Positions 35,966-44,444 are shown, counted from the stretch's first letter. The stretch is DNA of 57,259 nucleotides from a virus (IMGVR_UViG_3300030104_002855:4914-62172); one strand, 5' to 3'. Program-made: numbers and translations. Notes: generated by a model not told the origin, from the letters alone.

Positions 35966-35983
35966 TACTTTACAAGTAAAGTA
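35966..35983 (+). other. Perfect hairpin between helicase and next gene
   Basis: TACTTTAC and GTAAAGTA form an eight-base-pair stem with an AA spacer, ten bases after the helicase stop. There is no T-tract beyond TAAAATAAA. It could be an mRNA processing or operator site at the entrance to the modification cassette. Confidence 0.45.
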
Positions 35984-36009
35984 AAATAAACTATTACGGA
36001 GATAAATAC

Positions 36010-36519
36010 ATGAATATATTTTATACATATAATGACCCAGTACTTGCTGCTCAGTCTTTACCTGATAAGCTAGTGGTTAAAATGCCTTTAGAATCAGCTC
36101 AAATGCTTTGTACTACTCAACGCTATTATTTTCATAGTAGCTATTGTGACCAGTTAGAAATTTATAAAACAGCCTACGTAAACCACCCCTGTACTATATG
36201 GGCTAGGGAAAGTTTAGAAAACTACGAATGGCTTTATAAACACTTTGTCGCTTTATGTGATGAGTACACATATCGCTACGGTAAAGTGCACGCTAGTGAT
36301 ACTAAACTAAGGCGTACCTTATCGTACATACCTGCCTCTATGCCTAGCTTAGGACTTACCCCTATAGCTCAGGCTATGCCTGATCAGTATAAAAACGCTG
36401 ACCCTGTCGTGGCTTATCGTAACTACCTAATTAATGAAAAACACTATGCTGCTTGGAATAAAACTAGACCTAAACCTAACTGGTGGAATAGTAGTTGGTT
36501 AGCTGAGGATTGCGCATGA
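36010..36519 (+). CDS. Conserved phage protein at the head of the DNA-modification cassette (169 aa)
   Basis: The pattern NIFYTYNDPVLAAQSLPDKL, VVKMPLESAQMLCTTQ, VNHPCTIWARESLENYEWL and ALCDEYTYRYGK is one I recognise from many phage proteins, sometimes labelled pyrimidine-dimer glycosylase-like, though that label is weak. It ends with a Pro/Trp-rich KTRPKPNWW. The stop overlaps the ATG of the next gene. A role with modified bases is inferred from the company it keeps. Confidence 0.55.
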   Translation: MNIFYTYNDPVLAAQSLPDKLVVKMPLESAQMLCTTQRYYFHSSYCDQLEIYKTAYVNHPCTIWARESLENYEWLYKHFVALCDEYTYRYGKVHASDTKLRRTLSYIPASMPSLGLTPIAQAMPDQYKNADPVVAYRNYLINEKHYAAWNKTRPKPNWWNSSWLAEDCA

Positions 36520-37379
36520 GTATTAATTTTAATTACACAGAAGCTAGTTTAGAAAGATTTTTTGGCTATCTTAATGAACGTCATATTATGTACCTTAGAA
36601 GGAAAAACGGTGTAGCTTATCCGTGGACCAGTGACCCTATACTTACAGAGTATAGTTTTTGTAACGTCTACCGTGAGTTAGATAGAGTTACTGAGTGGAT
36701 AAGAGTTAACTGGCGTGAACCTTATGCTGACCATAAAAACTTACCTTTTGCTATGGCTGTAGCTAGACAAATAAATTGGCCAGATACTTTAGAGGAAATA
36801 GGGTTTCCTGAAACTTGGGAACCAGAAAAGGTAAAAGCTATTATGCAAGCTAGAAAAGATAGAGGCGATAAGGTCTATACTGGTGCGTATATGTTGACTG
36901 GTACTTTAGGTGGTACTAAAATAGAGCAAACTGTAGATAAAATACTCACCCCTTTAAAAAAGTTTCACCCACCTATGATAACTTGGTCTCTAGAAGATAC
37001 TTGGAAAGGTTATTTACATAAAGCAGGGTTTAGTGGTTTTATGGCTTATGAGGTAGTTACTGATCTACGCCACACTAAATATTTAAATAAAGCTAAAGAC
37101 ATTATGACGTGGGCTAATCCTGGTCCTGGCGCACAGCGTGGGCTTAACCGAATAAAAAATAGAGAGTTGAATCAGACTGTAAAAAACCACATGCTTAATT
37201 TTGAGATGCAACAATTACTAGACCTTTCACCTAATTATTTACAAGGACATATGGAACCTTTAGAAATGAGAGACATAGAACATTGTCTTTGTGAGTTTGA
37301 TAAATACGAAAGGGTACGTTTAGGTCAAGGTCGACCACGTGCTAAATATAAACCAAAACCTGAGGAGGTTAACCTATGA
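36516..37379 (+). CDS. aG/PT-PPlase (5-hmdU DNA kinase helical-domain-like) hypermodification protein
   Basis: I chose the ATG at 36516, overlapping the previous stop, over a TTG six bases upstream. The signature run PWTSDPILTEYSFCNVYREL, DRVTEWIRVNWREPYADH, FAMAVARQINWPDTLEEIGF and GDKVYTGAYM matches the family first called alpha-glutamyl/putrescinyl-thymine pyrophosphorylase (clade 3), later linked to 5-hydroxymethyl-dU DNA kinase helical domains. There is no P-loop here, so the kinase itself would be missing or separate. It suggests chemistry on hydroxymethylated thymine-type bases in the phage DNA. Confidence 0.68.
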   Translation: MSINFNYTEASLERFFGYLNERHIMYLRRKNGVAYPWTSDPILTEYSFCNVYRELDRVTEWIRVNWREPYADHKNLPFAMAVARQINWPDTLEEIGFPETWEPEKVKAIMQARKDRGDKVYTGAYMLTGTLGGTKIEQTVDKILTPLKKFHPPMITWSLEDTWKGYLHKAGFSGFMAYEVVTDLRHTKYLNKAKDIMTWANPGPGAQRGLNRIKNRELNQTVKNHMLNFEMQQLLDLSPNYLQGHMEPLEMRDIEHCLCEFDKYERVRLGQGRPRAKYKPKPEEVNL

Positions 37380-38173
37380 AAATATTTATTCCAACCAGAG
37401 GCAGGGCTGATGATCAAGTGACCTTGTCCCATTTTCCTGAGGACTTACGTAAACAAGTTACGCTAGTTGTCAATGAATATGAAAAAGATTTATATGATAA
37501 GTATAATTGTCAAATTATGGCTTGTCCTGAGTCCGTTGTCCATGATATAGCTAGTAAGCGTAAGTATATCTGTGAAAACGCAGGTGGTGGCAAAATAGTT
37601 ATGTTAGACGATGACTTACGTTTTTATATTCGTAAAGCTACTAATGACTGGCACCTTAGATACATAGAGCCTGATGAGTTTCACGCTTTGTTTGGTTTAC
37701 TAGATAAATGGCTTGACGACTACGCCCACTGTGGCGTAAGTGCTAGGGAAGGTAATAATCGCGTTGAACATTTATCTGCTGAAACTACTAGATATATGCG
37801 TGTACTAGCATACAATCTCGATATGTTTAAAGGTAAAGGTATTGAGTTATTCAGGACTAAAGTCATGAGTGACTTTGATATGAACTTACAGTTATTAAGC
37901 AAAGGATTACCTAATAAGGTCAGCTATTATTACGCCCAAGGTCATGGCAGTAGTAATGCTCCTGGTGGTTGTAGTGAATGGCGTAACGTTCAAATGCAGT
38001 CAGAGGGTGCGGAAATTTTAAAATCTCATCACCCTGATGTGGTTAGGGTAGTAGAACGTGAAACTAAAACAGCTTGGGGTGCAGGAAAAGAAGGCACGGT
38101 TATACGTAAAGACGTCAACATACAATGGAAAAAAGCATTAAAACTAGGAGCACAAAATGGCGAATTATTCTGA
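37376..38173 (+). CDS. GT-A glycosyltransferase, TET-associated (TAGT)-like
   Basis: The opening KIFIPTRGRADDQVTLSHF, the DxD site KIVMLDDDLRFYI, and later SDFDMNLQLLSKG and GHGSSNAPGGCSEWR are the pattern of the TAGT family predicted to glycosylate oxidised DNA bases in phages. The gene overlaps its neighbours by four and 17 bases. With the base-modification gene upstream and the ThyA-family gene downstream it probably sugars a hydroxymethylated base. The donor is unknown; a UDP-sugar dehydrogenase homologue lies at 53.1 kb. Confidence 0.65.
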   Translation: MKIFIPTRGRADDQVTLSHFPEDLRKQVTLVVNEYEKDLYDKYNCQIMACPESVVHDIASKRKYICENAGGGKIVMLDDDLRFYIRKATNDWHLRYIEPDEFHALFGLLDKWLDDYAHCGVSAREGNNRVEHLSAETTRYMRVLAYNLDMFKGKGIELFRTKVMSDFDMNLQLLSKGLPNKVSYYYAQGHGSSNAPGGCSEWRNVQMQSEGAEILKSHHPDVVRVVERETKTAWGAGKEGTVIRKDVNIQWKKALKLGAQNGELF

Positions 38174-38378
38174 TATTTTAAATGGATATAAATCGGAACT
38201 TAAAGGTAAACGAGATTCTATAACGGTTAATTTAAGTGTACTACTTGATAACCCTACGTGTTTACCCGAACATGTAGAAATTATAGTACAGGTGGATAAG
38301 TTAATAGAACAGTTAGCTACCATACAAGAAAAAATAGACATGGTAGATTTTATTTTAAAATTCAAGGATAGTCAATGA
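38157..38378 (+). CDS. Small coiled-coil protein in modification cassette (73 aa)
   Basis: The gene overlaps the glycosyltransferase end by 17 bases and the ThyA-family start by four. The product is helical (HVEIIVQVDKLIEQLATIQEKI) with no catalytic residues visible. It may be an accessory or subunit-bridging protein. Confidence 0.55.
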   Translation: MANYSDILNGYKSELKGKRDSITVNLSVLLDNPTCLPEHVEIIVQVDKLIEQLATIQEKIDMVDFILKFKDSQ

Positions 38379-39391
38379 TAGTATTAAATTGTAGAAACGT
38401 TAACGATGGCTTTGTTAAAGCTATGGATCTTATTGGTCAAAATAAAGAGTACACTTTTCCCAGTAGGGCTGGCGAAGTTATAGAGGTACCTCAACCTGTA
38501 GCAACAGTGTATCGTAATTCAAAAGAAAGAGTTTTGTTTGAAGACGCACGTAATGCTAATCCTTTCTTTCACTTAATAGAAAGTTTATGGATGTTGGGTG
38601 GCTGTAATGACCTAGAGTATATAGAGTATTACAATAAACGCATGAGTCAGTTTAGTGATGACGGTGAAACACTACAAGGTTCTTATGGCTTTAGGTGGCG
38701 TGAACATTTTGGCGGTGATCAGTTAGGCGTAATTATAGAGAGGCTACGTAATGACCCTACCGATAGAAGATGTGTGCTTCAAATGTGGGATCCGTATGTT
38801 GATTTTAACACTGAAAGTGTAGACGTTCCTTGTAACACAGCTATTTATTTTAAAGTGCGTGACGGTAAGTTAGACATGACCGTTAGTAATAGGTCTAATG
38901 ATGTTATATGGGGAGCATTTGGTGCTAACGTTGTACATATGTCCATACTTCAAGAATATATGGCATACGGTATAGGTGTAGAGATAGGTACATACACCCA
39001 AGTTAGCGATAGCCTACACGCCTACACAGATTTATTTTATGATATGTATAATCAAATGGAGGCAGAAGATGCTTTTGACTTTTATAGTCAGATGAGCTTA
39101 AGAAACCCCTACGATAATAAAGCTATTAATTCGTTCCCACTTATTAGCACAGATATCATGACTTGGGAACAAGACTTAACATGGTTTTTATGCCGTGCAC
39201 CTATGTCGTCTGTAGATTTTGCTGACCCTTTCTTTAGTGAAGTGGCTGTACCATTACAAGATGCTTGGTATTTATACAAGAGCAAAGAGTATGATGAAGC
39301 GTTAATTGAAGTACAGTCTTGCCTAGCTAGTGACTGGGGTACTGCTGCTTATAATTGGCTAAATAAATCTATAAGCAACAAAGGAAAGTAA
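38375..39391 (+). CDS. ThyA-family pyrimidine C5-transferase (thymidylate synthase or dUMP hydroxymethylase)
   Basis: The catalytic Cys is in DVPCNTAIYFKV, followed by SNRSNDVIWGAFGANVVHMS, where the Asn of GAN should recognise the uracil ring as in thymidylate synthase; dCMP hydroxymethylases carry Asp there. SDSLHAYTD supplies the sugar-phosphate His/Tyr site. At 338 residues it is longer than ThyA (264), with a C-terminal extension. Given its neighbours, it could make either dTMP or hydroxymethyl-dUMP; sequence alone does not decide. Confidence 0.75.
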   Translation: MIVLNCRNVNDGFVKAMDLIGQNKEYTFPSRAGEVIEVPQPVATVYRNSKERVLFEDARNANPFFHLIESLWMLGGCNDLEYIEYYNKRMSQFSDDGETLQGSYGFRWREHFGGDQLGVIIERLRNDPTDRRCVLQMWDPYVDFNTESVDVPCNTAIYFKVRDGKLDMTVSNRSNDVIWGAFGANVVHMSILQEYMAYGIGVEIGTYTQVSDSLHAYTDLFYDMYNQMEAEDAFDFYSQMSLRNPYDNKAINSFPLISTDIMTWEQDLTWFLCRAPMSSVDFADPFFSEVAVPLQDAWYLYKSKEYDEALIEVQSCLASDWGTAAYNWLNKSISNKGK

Positions 39392-40072
39392 ATGAGTAAT
39401 ATCACACAGTGGTCGTATAGCCGACTGAAAATGTATGAGGCGTGCCCTAAGAAAGCAGAATATGCGTTTATACAACGTATAAAAGAACCTGGCAATAAAG
39501 CTATGGATCGTGGTAAAGATATCCATAAAATGTGCGAGGAGTATATACGTGGTCGATATGAGGAAATACCTAAACAACTTAGTGAGTTTGAAGAGGCTTT
39601 TGATTTATTAAAAGACTTACACCTTAAAGGTCATGTACTTTGTGAAGGTGACTGGGCTTTTACTACCGAATGGGAACCTACAGGCTGGTTTGATCATGAC
39701 ACATGGGGTAGGGCTAAAGTAGACGCATTTGTACATATTGAAGGGGATAAAAATGCTAGAGTAATAGACTTTAAAACAGGTAGGTATGAGGGTAATCAAG
39801 AAGGTCACAGAGAACAATGTGAGCTTTATGCCAGCATAGTATTTGAAAGATTACCAGAGTTAGAAACTATAACTACTGAGTTGTGGTATCTTGACCATGG
39901 TAAGTTAGACCGTTACGAATACGATAAACCTACTGTAGACGGTAAGCGTGAACGTTTAAACCAAAGGGCTGTAGATATGACCACTGCTACTGAGTTCCCT
40001 GCTAAACCTTCACAATTTAAATGTAAGTGGTGTTATTATGGTAAACAAAATATTTGCCCTAATAGAATTTAA
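39392..40072 (+). CDS. Cas4-like PD-(D/E)XK nuclease
   Basis: Features in order: WSYSRLKMYEACPKKAEY with a first Cys, GKDIHKMCEEYI, a nuclease core DAFVHIEGDKNARVIDFKTGRY (Asp-x(n)-Asp-Phe-Lys), HREQCELYASIVFE, and a C-terminal Cys cluster FKCKWCYYGKQNICPNR. The four Cys layout around a PDDEXK core is that of Cas4/RecB-like iron-sulfur exonucleases, which resect DNA ends for recombination. There is no CRISPR array nearby. The ATG is adjacent to the ThyA stop (TAAATG). Confidence 0.85.
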   Translation: MSNITQWSYSRLKMYEACPKKAEYAFIQRIKEPGNKAMDRGKDIHKMCEEYIRGRYEEIPKQLSEFEEAFDLLKDLHLKGHVLCEGDWAFTTEWEPTGWFDHDTWGRAKVDAFVHIEGDKNARVIDFKTGRYEGNQEGHREQCELYASIVFERLPELETITTELWYLDHGKLDRYEYDKPTVDGKRERLNQRAVDMTTATEFPAKPSQFKCKWCYYGKQNICPNRI

Positions 40073-40083
40073 TAGGAGAATAT

Positions 40084-40392
40084 ATGCCTGCAAATTTTGA
40101 TAAAATAGAAAAGTTAGCTCAACGTGATATAGCACAGCTTCAACACGCTGAAAAAAGTTACGGTGATAGTTGGCGTAAGCGTGGTGGCGTTGGTGCGTTT
40201 ATGATGTTAGCACGTAAATTTGACCGTATAGAAAACCAATCAATGAAAAACCATTGGGACGTATTTGGTGCCATACTAGATGACCCTAGTAATGCTGGCA
40301 TACTAGATGATATACGTGATTTACGTTGTTACCTTTATTTAGTTGAGGCTTATGCCTCTAGCTTAGAAATACATCCACCTGATGCAAAGTAG
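40084..40392 (+). CDS. Nmad1/DUF1599-like protein (102 aa)
   Basis: The core YGDSWRKRGGVGAFMMLARK, FDRIENQ and IRDLRCYLYLVEAY match the pattern of DUF1599, renamed nucleotide-modification-associated domain 1, whose MazG-like helical fold suggests nucleotide pyrophosphohydrolysis. It lies between nuclease and polymerase genes and overlaps the polymerase start. It could shape the dNTP pool for modified DNA. The family name is from memory and tentative. Confidence 0.55.
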   Translation: MPANFDKIEKLAQRDIAQLQHAEKSYGDSWRKRGGVGAFMMLARKFDRIENQSMKNHWDVFGAILDDPSNAGILDDIRDLRCYLYLVEAYASSLEIHPPDAK

Positions 40393-42268
40393 TTTATTTA
40401 TGCCTGAGACGGACTGGGTTCCCCCAAGTAGTTTACCAGACCTATCTAATTATAGTGAGGTAGCTATTGACTTAGAGACTTATGATCCGTTACTCATGTC
40501 TCACGGACCGTCTTGGGCATTCGAAAATAAAGGTCATGTTACTGGTATAGCTGTGGCTACTAAAGACTTTCAAATTTATCTACCTATACAGCACGTTGGT
40601 GGTGGTAATTTAGATAAGCGTGTGGTTATAAACTGGATGAATAAACAGTTTAGCCATAGTAATAACAAAGTTTTTCATAACTCTTTATATGACTTAGGTT
40701 GGTTAAGGCGTTTAGGTGTCAAGGTAAACGGAACTATACATGATACTATGTTTGCTGCACCGTTAATAAATGAAAATCAATATGGGTATTCTTTAAATAA
40801 ATTAGGTGAAAGATACGTAGGTGAACTTAAAGATGAAAGTCTGTTAGAAGATGCAGCAAAAGCCTATGGTCTTAATCCTAAAAGTGAAATGTATAAACTA
40901 CCAGCTAAGTATGTTGGACCATATGCTGAGCAAGACGCAGGGCTAACTCTAAAACTTTGGGGGATATTAAAATATCTTTTAGTTGAAGAAAACGTTATGA
41001 AAATATATGAGTTAGAAACTGCTTTAATTCCTTTATTGTTAGATATGCGTTGGAAAGGTGTACGTGTAGATTTAGAAAAAGCTGAAAAAATTAATAAAAA
41101 ATTAACTAACCAAGAAAACAAAATACTAGAAGGTATTTATAAAGAATATGGTGTAGCTCCAGACTTATGGGCAGCAGCATCAGTGGCTACTGTATTTGAT
41201 AGAGCAGGGCTTAGTTATCCTAGGACAGAAAAAACTAACGCTCCTAGTTTTACCTCAGCTTGGCTTGAAGGACATGAGCATAAATTAGCTAAAGATATAG
41301 CCAGAGCTCGACAATTAAATAAAGCTAGAACCACTTTTATAGATAACATGATATTAGACCATAATGTTAACGGTAGAATACATGGGGAATTACATCCTTT
41401 ACGTAGCGACCGTGGTGGTACTGTTACTGGTAGGTTCAGTAGTAGTAAGCCAAACTTACAGCAAGTGCCAGCTAGACACGATGAAATAGGTCCTCTTATC
41501 AGGAGCATATTTATACCAGAGGAAGGTATGCACTGGGGAGCTTTTGACTACTCTCAACAGGAACCTAGACTTACCGTACACTATGCCCATAAAACTCAAC
41601 AAGAAGGTTCAGACGACGCAGTAGATGCCTACCGTAATAAAGACGCAGACTTTCATCAAGTAGTAGCAGATATGGCTAACATAAGTCGTAAGGAAGCTAA
41701 GATTATTAATCTAGGTTTAAGCTATGGCATGGGTAAAGATAAACTTATCCGTCAATTAGATATCTCACCGCAGGAAGCTGAAATATTATTTGATACTTTT
41801 CATAGCCGTGTACCTTTTATTAAGGGGTTGCGTGATCAGTGTGCTAGGTTGGGTAGTAACCGTGGATTTATAACTACTGTGCTAGGGCGTAAGTGTAGGT
41901 TTAATTTATACGAACCTAGATACGAGTTTGGGAGTACGCCTCTACCCTTCTCAGATGCTCTAGATAAATACGGTCAGGACATTAAACGTTCCTTTACCTA
42001 TAAAGCTATGAATAGGCTTATACAAGGCTCTGCTGCTGACATGACTAAAAAGGCTATGGTAGAGTTATATAAGGAAGGCATACTAGCCCACACACAAGTA
42101 CACGACGAGTTAGATATATCTGTCGACTCTAAAGAAACTTGTGAAAAAATTATACAAATTATGGCTGATTGTGTGCCGTTAGTTGTACCTAATAAAGTTG
42201 ATGCTGAAATAGGTCAAAGCTGGGGTGAAGCAACTATTAACTTCAAGGAGTATTTTAATGTCACGTAG
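40382..42268 (+). CDS. polA: Family A DNA polymerase with 3'-5' exonuclease
   Basis: The exonuclease domain has D30 and E32 (VAIDLETYDP), D104 (HNSLYDLGWL) and Y181/D185 (YAEQDAG). The polymerase has GRFSSSKPNLQQVPAR, motif A D389 (FDYSQQEPR), the O-helix R436-K440-L444-Y448 (RKEAKIINLGLSYG) and motif C H574-D575-E576. L444 stands where E. coli Pol I has Phe762. The total of 628 residues is normal for phage PolA lacking the 5' nuclease. It would be the replicative enzyme. Its start lies inside the preceding gene; a later ATG at 40400 is possible. Confidence 0.93.
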   Translation: MQSSLFMPETDWVPPSSLPDLSNYSEVAIDLETYDPLLMSHGPSWAFENKGHVTGIAVATKDFQIYLPIQHVGGGNLDKRVVINWMNKQFSHSNNKVFHNSLYDLGWLRRLGVKVNGTIHDTMFAAPLINENQYGYSLNKLGERYVGELKDESLLEDAAKAYGLNPKSEMYKLPAKYVGPYAEQDAGLTLKLWGILKYLLVEENVMKIYELETALIPLLLDMRWKGVRVDLEKAEKINKKLTNQENKILEGIYKEYGVAPDLWAAASVATVFDRAGLSYPRTEKTNAPSFTSAWLEGHEHKLAKDIARARQLNKARTTFIDNMILDHNVNGRIHGELHPLRSDRGGTVTGRFSSSKPNLQQVPARHDEIGPLIRSIFIPEEGMHWGAFDYSQQEPRLTVHYAHKTQQEGSDDAVDAYRNKDADFHQVVADMANISRKEAKIINLGLSYGMGKDKLIRQLDISPQEAEILFDTFHSRVPFIKGLRDQCARLGSNRGFITTVLGRKCRFNLYEPRYEFGSTPLPFSDALDKYGQDIKRSFTYKAMNRLIQGSAADMTKKAMVELYKEGILAHTQVHDELDISVDSKETCEKIIQIMADCVPLVVPNKVDAEIGQSWGEATINFKEYFNVT

Positions 42269-42572
42269 AGATAGACAAAGAGCTAAGTATTTTGAAATTT
42301 TCATGATAACAATGAACACTAACATGACACTTGAAGAAATAGGTGTTAAGTTTAAGATCACTAAACAAAGAGTATGGCAAATCGTTAGGTTTAATCACAT
42401 AGGAGCAGGAGATTATTACCGAGGATACGATGCATATACTGAGTTTAATAATGCTTTACTAAATGATACGAGCCTTAGTAAACTTGAACGTAAGAACATG
42501 ATGAGAAACTGGCTAAGAGAACACGATGTTAGACTCATCAGGAGTAGAAATGACACAAAAATTACTGCATGA
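42258..42572 (+). CDS. Orphan sigma-region-4-like HTH regulator (104 aa)
   Basis: I chose the ATG at 42258 behind AAGGAG; the frame is open from a GTG at 42225. Residues 22-42 read MTLEEIGVKFKITKQRVWQI, almost exactly the sigma-70 region 4.2 helix-turn-helix that reads the -35 box. No region 2 is present, so it is not a full sigma factor. It could bind phage promoters, including the TTAACC/TTTACT -35 boxes at 48.7-55.9 kb, or act as an antagonist. The remainder is helical. Confidence 0.72.
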   Translation: MSRRDRQRAKYFEIFMITMNTNMTLEEIGVKFKITKQRVWQIVRFNHIGAGDYYRGYDAYTEFNNALLNDTSLSKLERKNMMRNWLREHDVRLIRSRNDTKITA

Positions 42573-42786
42573 AACTAGCAGTCTTCACGATTCCCCTTGT
42601 ATTGGCATGTGTACTGTTACTCAGTGGGGTACACGTACCTGTAAAGGATGTGGTAGGACTGCCACAGAAATTAGGGATTGGAACACTTTTACGGAAGTCG
42701 AAAAGAAACTGATTGTTGTCCGTTGCTGGGAAGACTACCTACCTCGGCAAAAAAGAGAGTGTATAAAAAACTATAGGAATATTTAG
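42550..42786 (+). CDS. DUF1289 zinc-binding mini-protein
   Basis: The SD CAGGAG places the start at 42550 rather than the ATG at 42526. SPCIGMCTVTQWGTRTCKGC followed by GRTATEIRDW is the DUF1289 signature: four Cys that probably bind metal. These proteins occur in proteobacteria and their phages; the function is not known. It overlaps the HTH gene by 23 bases. Confidence 0.8.
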   Translation: MTQKLLHETSSLHDSPCIGMCTVTQWGTRTCKGCGRTATEIRDWNTFTEVEKKLIVVRCWEDYLPRQKRECIKNYRNI

Positions 42787-42829
42787 ATCTTCCTTTTATC
42801 GGTAGCTAATCTAAGTTAAGTTATACGTA

Positions 42830-42850
42830 CCTATTAAATAACTTAATAGG
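42830..42850 (+). promoter_or_regulatory. Hairpin in leader of the DUF932 gene
   Basis: CCTATTAA pairs with TTAATAGG around an ATAAC loop, 11 bases before the GGAG of the DUF932 gene. Upstream (42815-42825) lies AGTTATACG, a plausible -10. It could be an operator or an mRNA stabiliser. Confidence 0.4.
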
Positions 42851-42871
42851 CATTTAAGATAGGAGAAACTT

Positions 42872-43909
42872 ATGGCTCATAATATTGAGACTATGGCTTA
42901 CGCTGGGGAAGTACCTTGGCATGGGCTTGGTGTACAAGTTGACGGCAACTTAACACCTAACGAGATGCTTAAACAAGCTGGACTTGACTGGACAGTGAGT
43001 AAGCGTAATATATTCACATATAATAACGCAGTTAGCGACAAAGCTGACGACCTTATTATGTCTGATGACTACTACATGCTTGTGCGTGATAGTGATAATA
43101 ATATACTTGGACCGTGTGGACCAAGGTTTATACCAACGCAAAACCAGGAGGCTTTTACTTTCTTTAAAAAGTTTACAGACGCTGGTAATATGAATATGCA
43201 TACTGCAGGTTCCTTACGCAACGGTAAGCAAATATGGGGGTTAGCTGAAATTAATGACGGCTTTACCCTGCCAGGCGACGATAGGATAGAGGGCTACTTA
43301 TTAGTGTCCGTGTCCCATGAGTGGGGTAAGTCTAATGAAATTAGGTTTACACCAGTACGTGTAGTTTGTAATAATACTTTATCAATGGCTTTAGCTGATA
43401 AGTCACAGCCTGCGTTTAAAATGCCTCACACTAAAGTATTTGACAGTCAGTTAATAACTACTGCAGAAGAAGCGTTAGGGTTAGCGAGTGTTAGACTTGA
43501 CGAGTATCAAAAAAGTGCTGAGTTTTTAAGCAGTAAAAAGTATAACGAAAATAAAGTTGTTAGTTATATAGCTGACTTACTACAGCCTAAACTGGCTTTA
43601 CAAGAAAAAATAATTGTAGAGAATAGTAAAAATATAGATACTGCTTTAGCTGAGTCTAAACTTAGAACGCTTGAAGAGTTTCAACGTACTCCTCATAAAG
43701 TTTATGAGGCTCTTGAGCAGCAACCTGGAGCTGACCTTAAAAGCTCTAAGGGTACGTGGTGGGGTGCTGTTAACGCAGTAACTTACGTGGTTGACCATAA
43801 GTGGGGTCACGACCGTGACGCATCAATGCATAACGCTTGGTTCGGTGCTCGTGCTTCACTTAAAAACCGTGCTATGACTAAAGCTATAGAGTATGCCGAA
43901 GCAGCATAA
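42872..43909 (+). CDS. DUF932 phage/plasmid-type protein
   Basis: The start MAHNIETMAYAGEVPWHGLG is the hallmark of the DUF932 (TIGR03299) family, followed by the expected PRFIPTQNQEAFTFF, GYLLVSVSHEWGKS, RVVCNNTLSMAL and WGAVNAVTYVVDH. The length of 345 residues is normal. These proteins are common in phages and plasmids, related in part to LGT-type/anti-restriction or replication functions, but their biochemistry is unclear. An SD AGGAGAAACTT precedes the ATG. Confidence 0.85.
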   Translation: MAHNIETMAYAGEVPWHGLGVQVDGNLTPNEMLKQAGLDWTVSKRNIFTYNNAVSDKADDLIMSDDYYMLVRDSDNNILGPCGPRFIPTQNQEAFTFFKKFTDAGNMNMHTAGSLRNGKQIWGLAEINDGFTLPGDDRIEGYLLVSVSHEWGKSNEIRFTPVRVVCNNTLSMALADKSQPAFKMPHTKVFDSQLITTAEEALGLASVRLDEYQKSAEFLSSKKYNENKVVSYIADLLQPKLALQEKIIVENSKNIDTALAESKLRTLEEFQRTPHKVYEALEQQPGADLKSSKGTWWGAVNAVTYVVDHKWGHDRDASMHNAWFGARASLKNRAMTKAIEYAEAA

Positions 43910-43927
43910 CTCTATAGAGTTTTTATG

Positions 43928-43961
43928 TTTCACCACCCCTGATTATTCAAGGGTGGTGAAA
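43928..43961 (+). other. Strong 11-bp hairpin after the DUF932 gene
   Basis: TTTCACCACCC pairs perfectly with GGGTGGTGAAA around a 12-base loop. It lies 18 bases past the DUF932 stop, after a 14-bp palindrome AACTCTATAGAGTT (43908-43921). There is no T-tract, so processing, stability or translation control of the next gene is as likely as termination. Confidence 0.6.
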
Positions 43962-43967
43962 GTTGAT

Positions 43968-44444
43968 ATGGCAGAACTGCATACTATTGTTAAAGGTTAT
44001 CAACGTATTGGTGACCCTGCTTTTATGTCACATCAAAATACAATTATACCAGAATCAAAAGCTCTTGAAGTTTACAATAAATTTGCTAAACGTAAGCTCA
44101 AGAATTTTAAAAATAAAAAAGATTGTCAAATTAAACTTTGGAATCTTTTTAGTAAAATGGCTGTTAAGCCAGAGGAGAGTGACATGAGTAGAAGCAAGGT
44201 TTTTAAAGTTGACCGTAGCAAACCTAAACCAGACCCACTGTGTAAAGTTATAAGTGCTCGTGACCCTTACGACACAAGTCAAAAACTTACTCGTACTGAT
44301 AAGATGCCTATGGCTTCTAAAAATATCGAACGTATGAAACAATACGAGAATATTAAAACTATTCAAGATGTACTTGATAAAGGTGTTCTTGATATACGTG
44401 CTATCAAATATGATATTAAATTAGGTTATGTCACGAAAGGCTAG
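43968..44444 (+). CDS. Two-part protein with family A C-terminal domain
   Basis: The frame is open from 43893, but that start lies inside the previous gene and the hairpin at 43928 separates them, so 43968 is preferred. Residues up to about 72 form a Lys-rich helical N-domain (ALEVYNKFAKRKLKNFKN). An internal ATG at 44184 with AGAGGAGAG upstream would make an 86-residue protein, the same size as the paralogues at 48780, 55960 and 56526. All share the N-x-x-R ... GKT ... R-x-x-YD-I-K C-terminus (here KTIQDVLDKG and IRAIKYDIKLG). Function unknown. Confidence 0.55.
   Translation: MAELHTIVKGYQRIGDPAFMSHQNTIIPESKALEVYNKFAKRKLKNFKNKKDCQIKLWNLFSKMAVKPEESDMSRSKVFKVDRSKPKPDPLCKVISARDPYDTSQKLTRTDKMPMASKNIERMKQYENIKTIQDVLDKGVLDIRAIKYDIKLGYVTKG

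Noticed and set aside
39392-40072. Cas4-like nuclease as a sign of a CRISPR system
   Set aside because: No spacer-repeat array and no other cas gene is visible; phage Cas4-like nucleases usually serve recombination.
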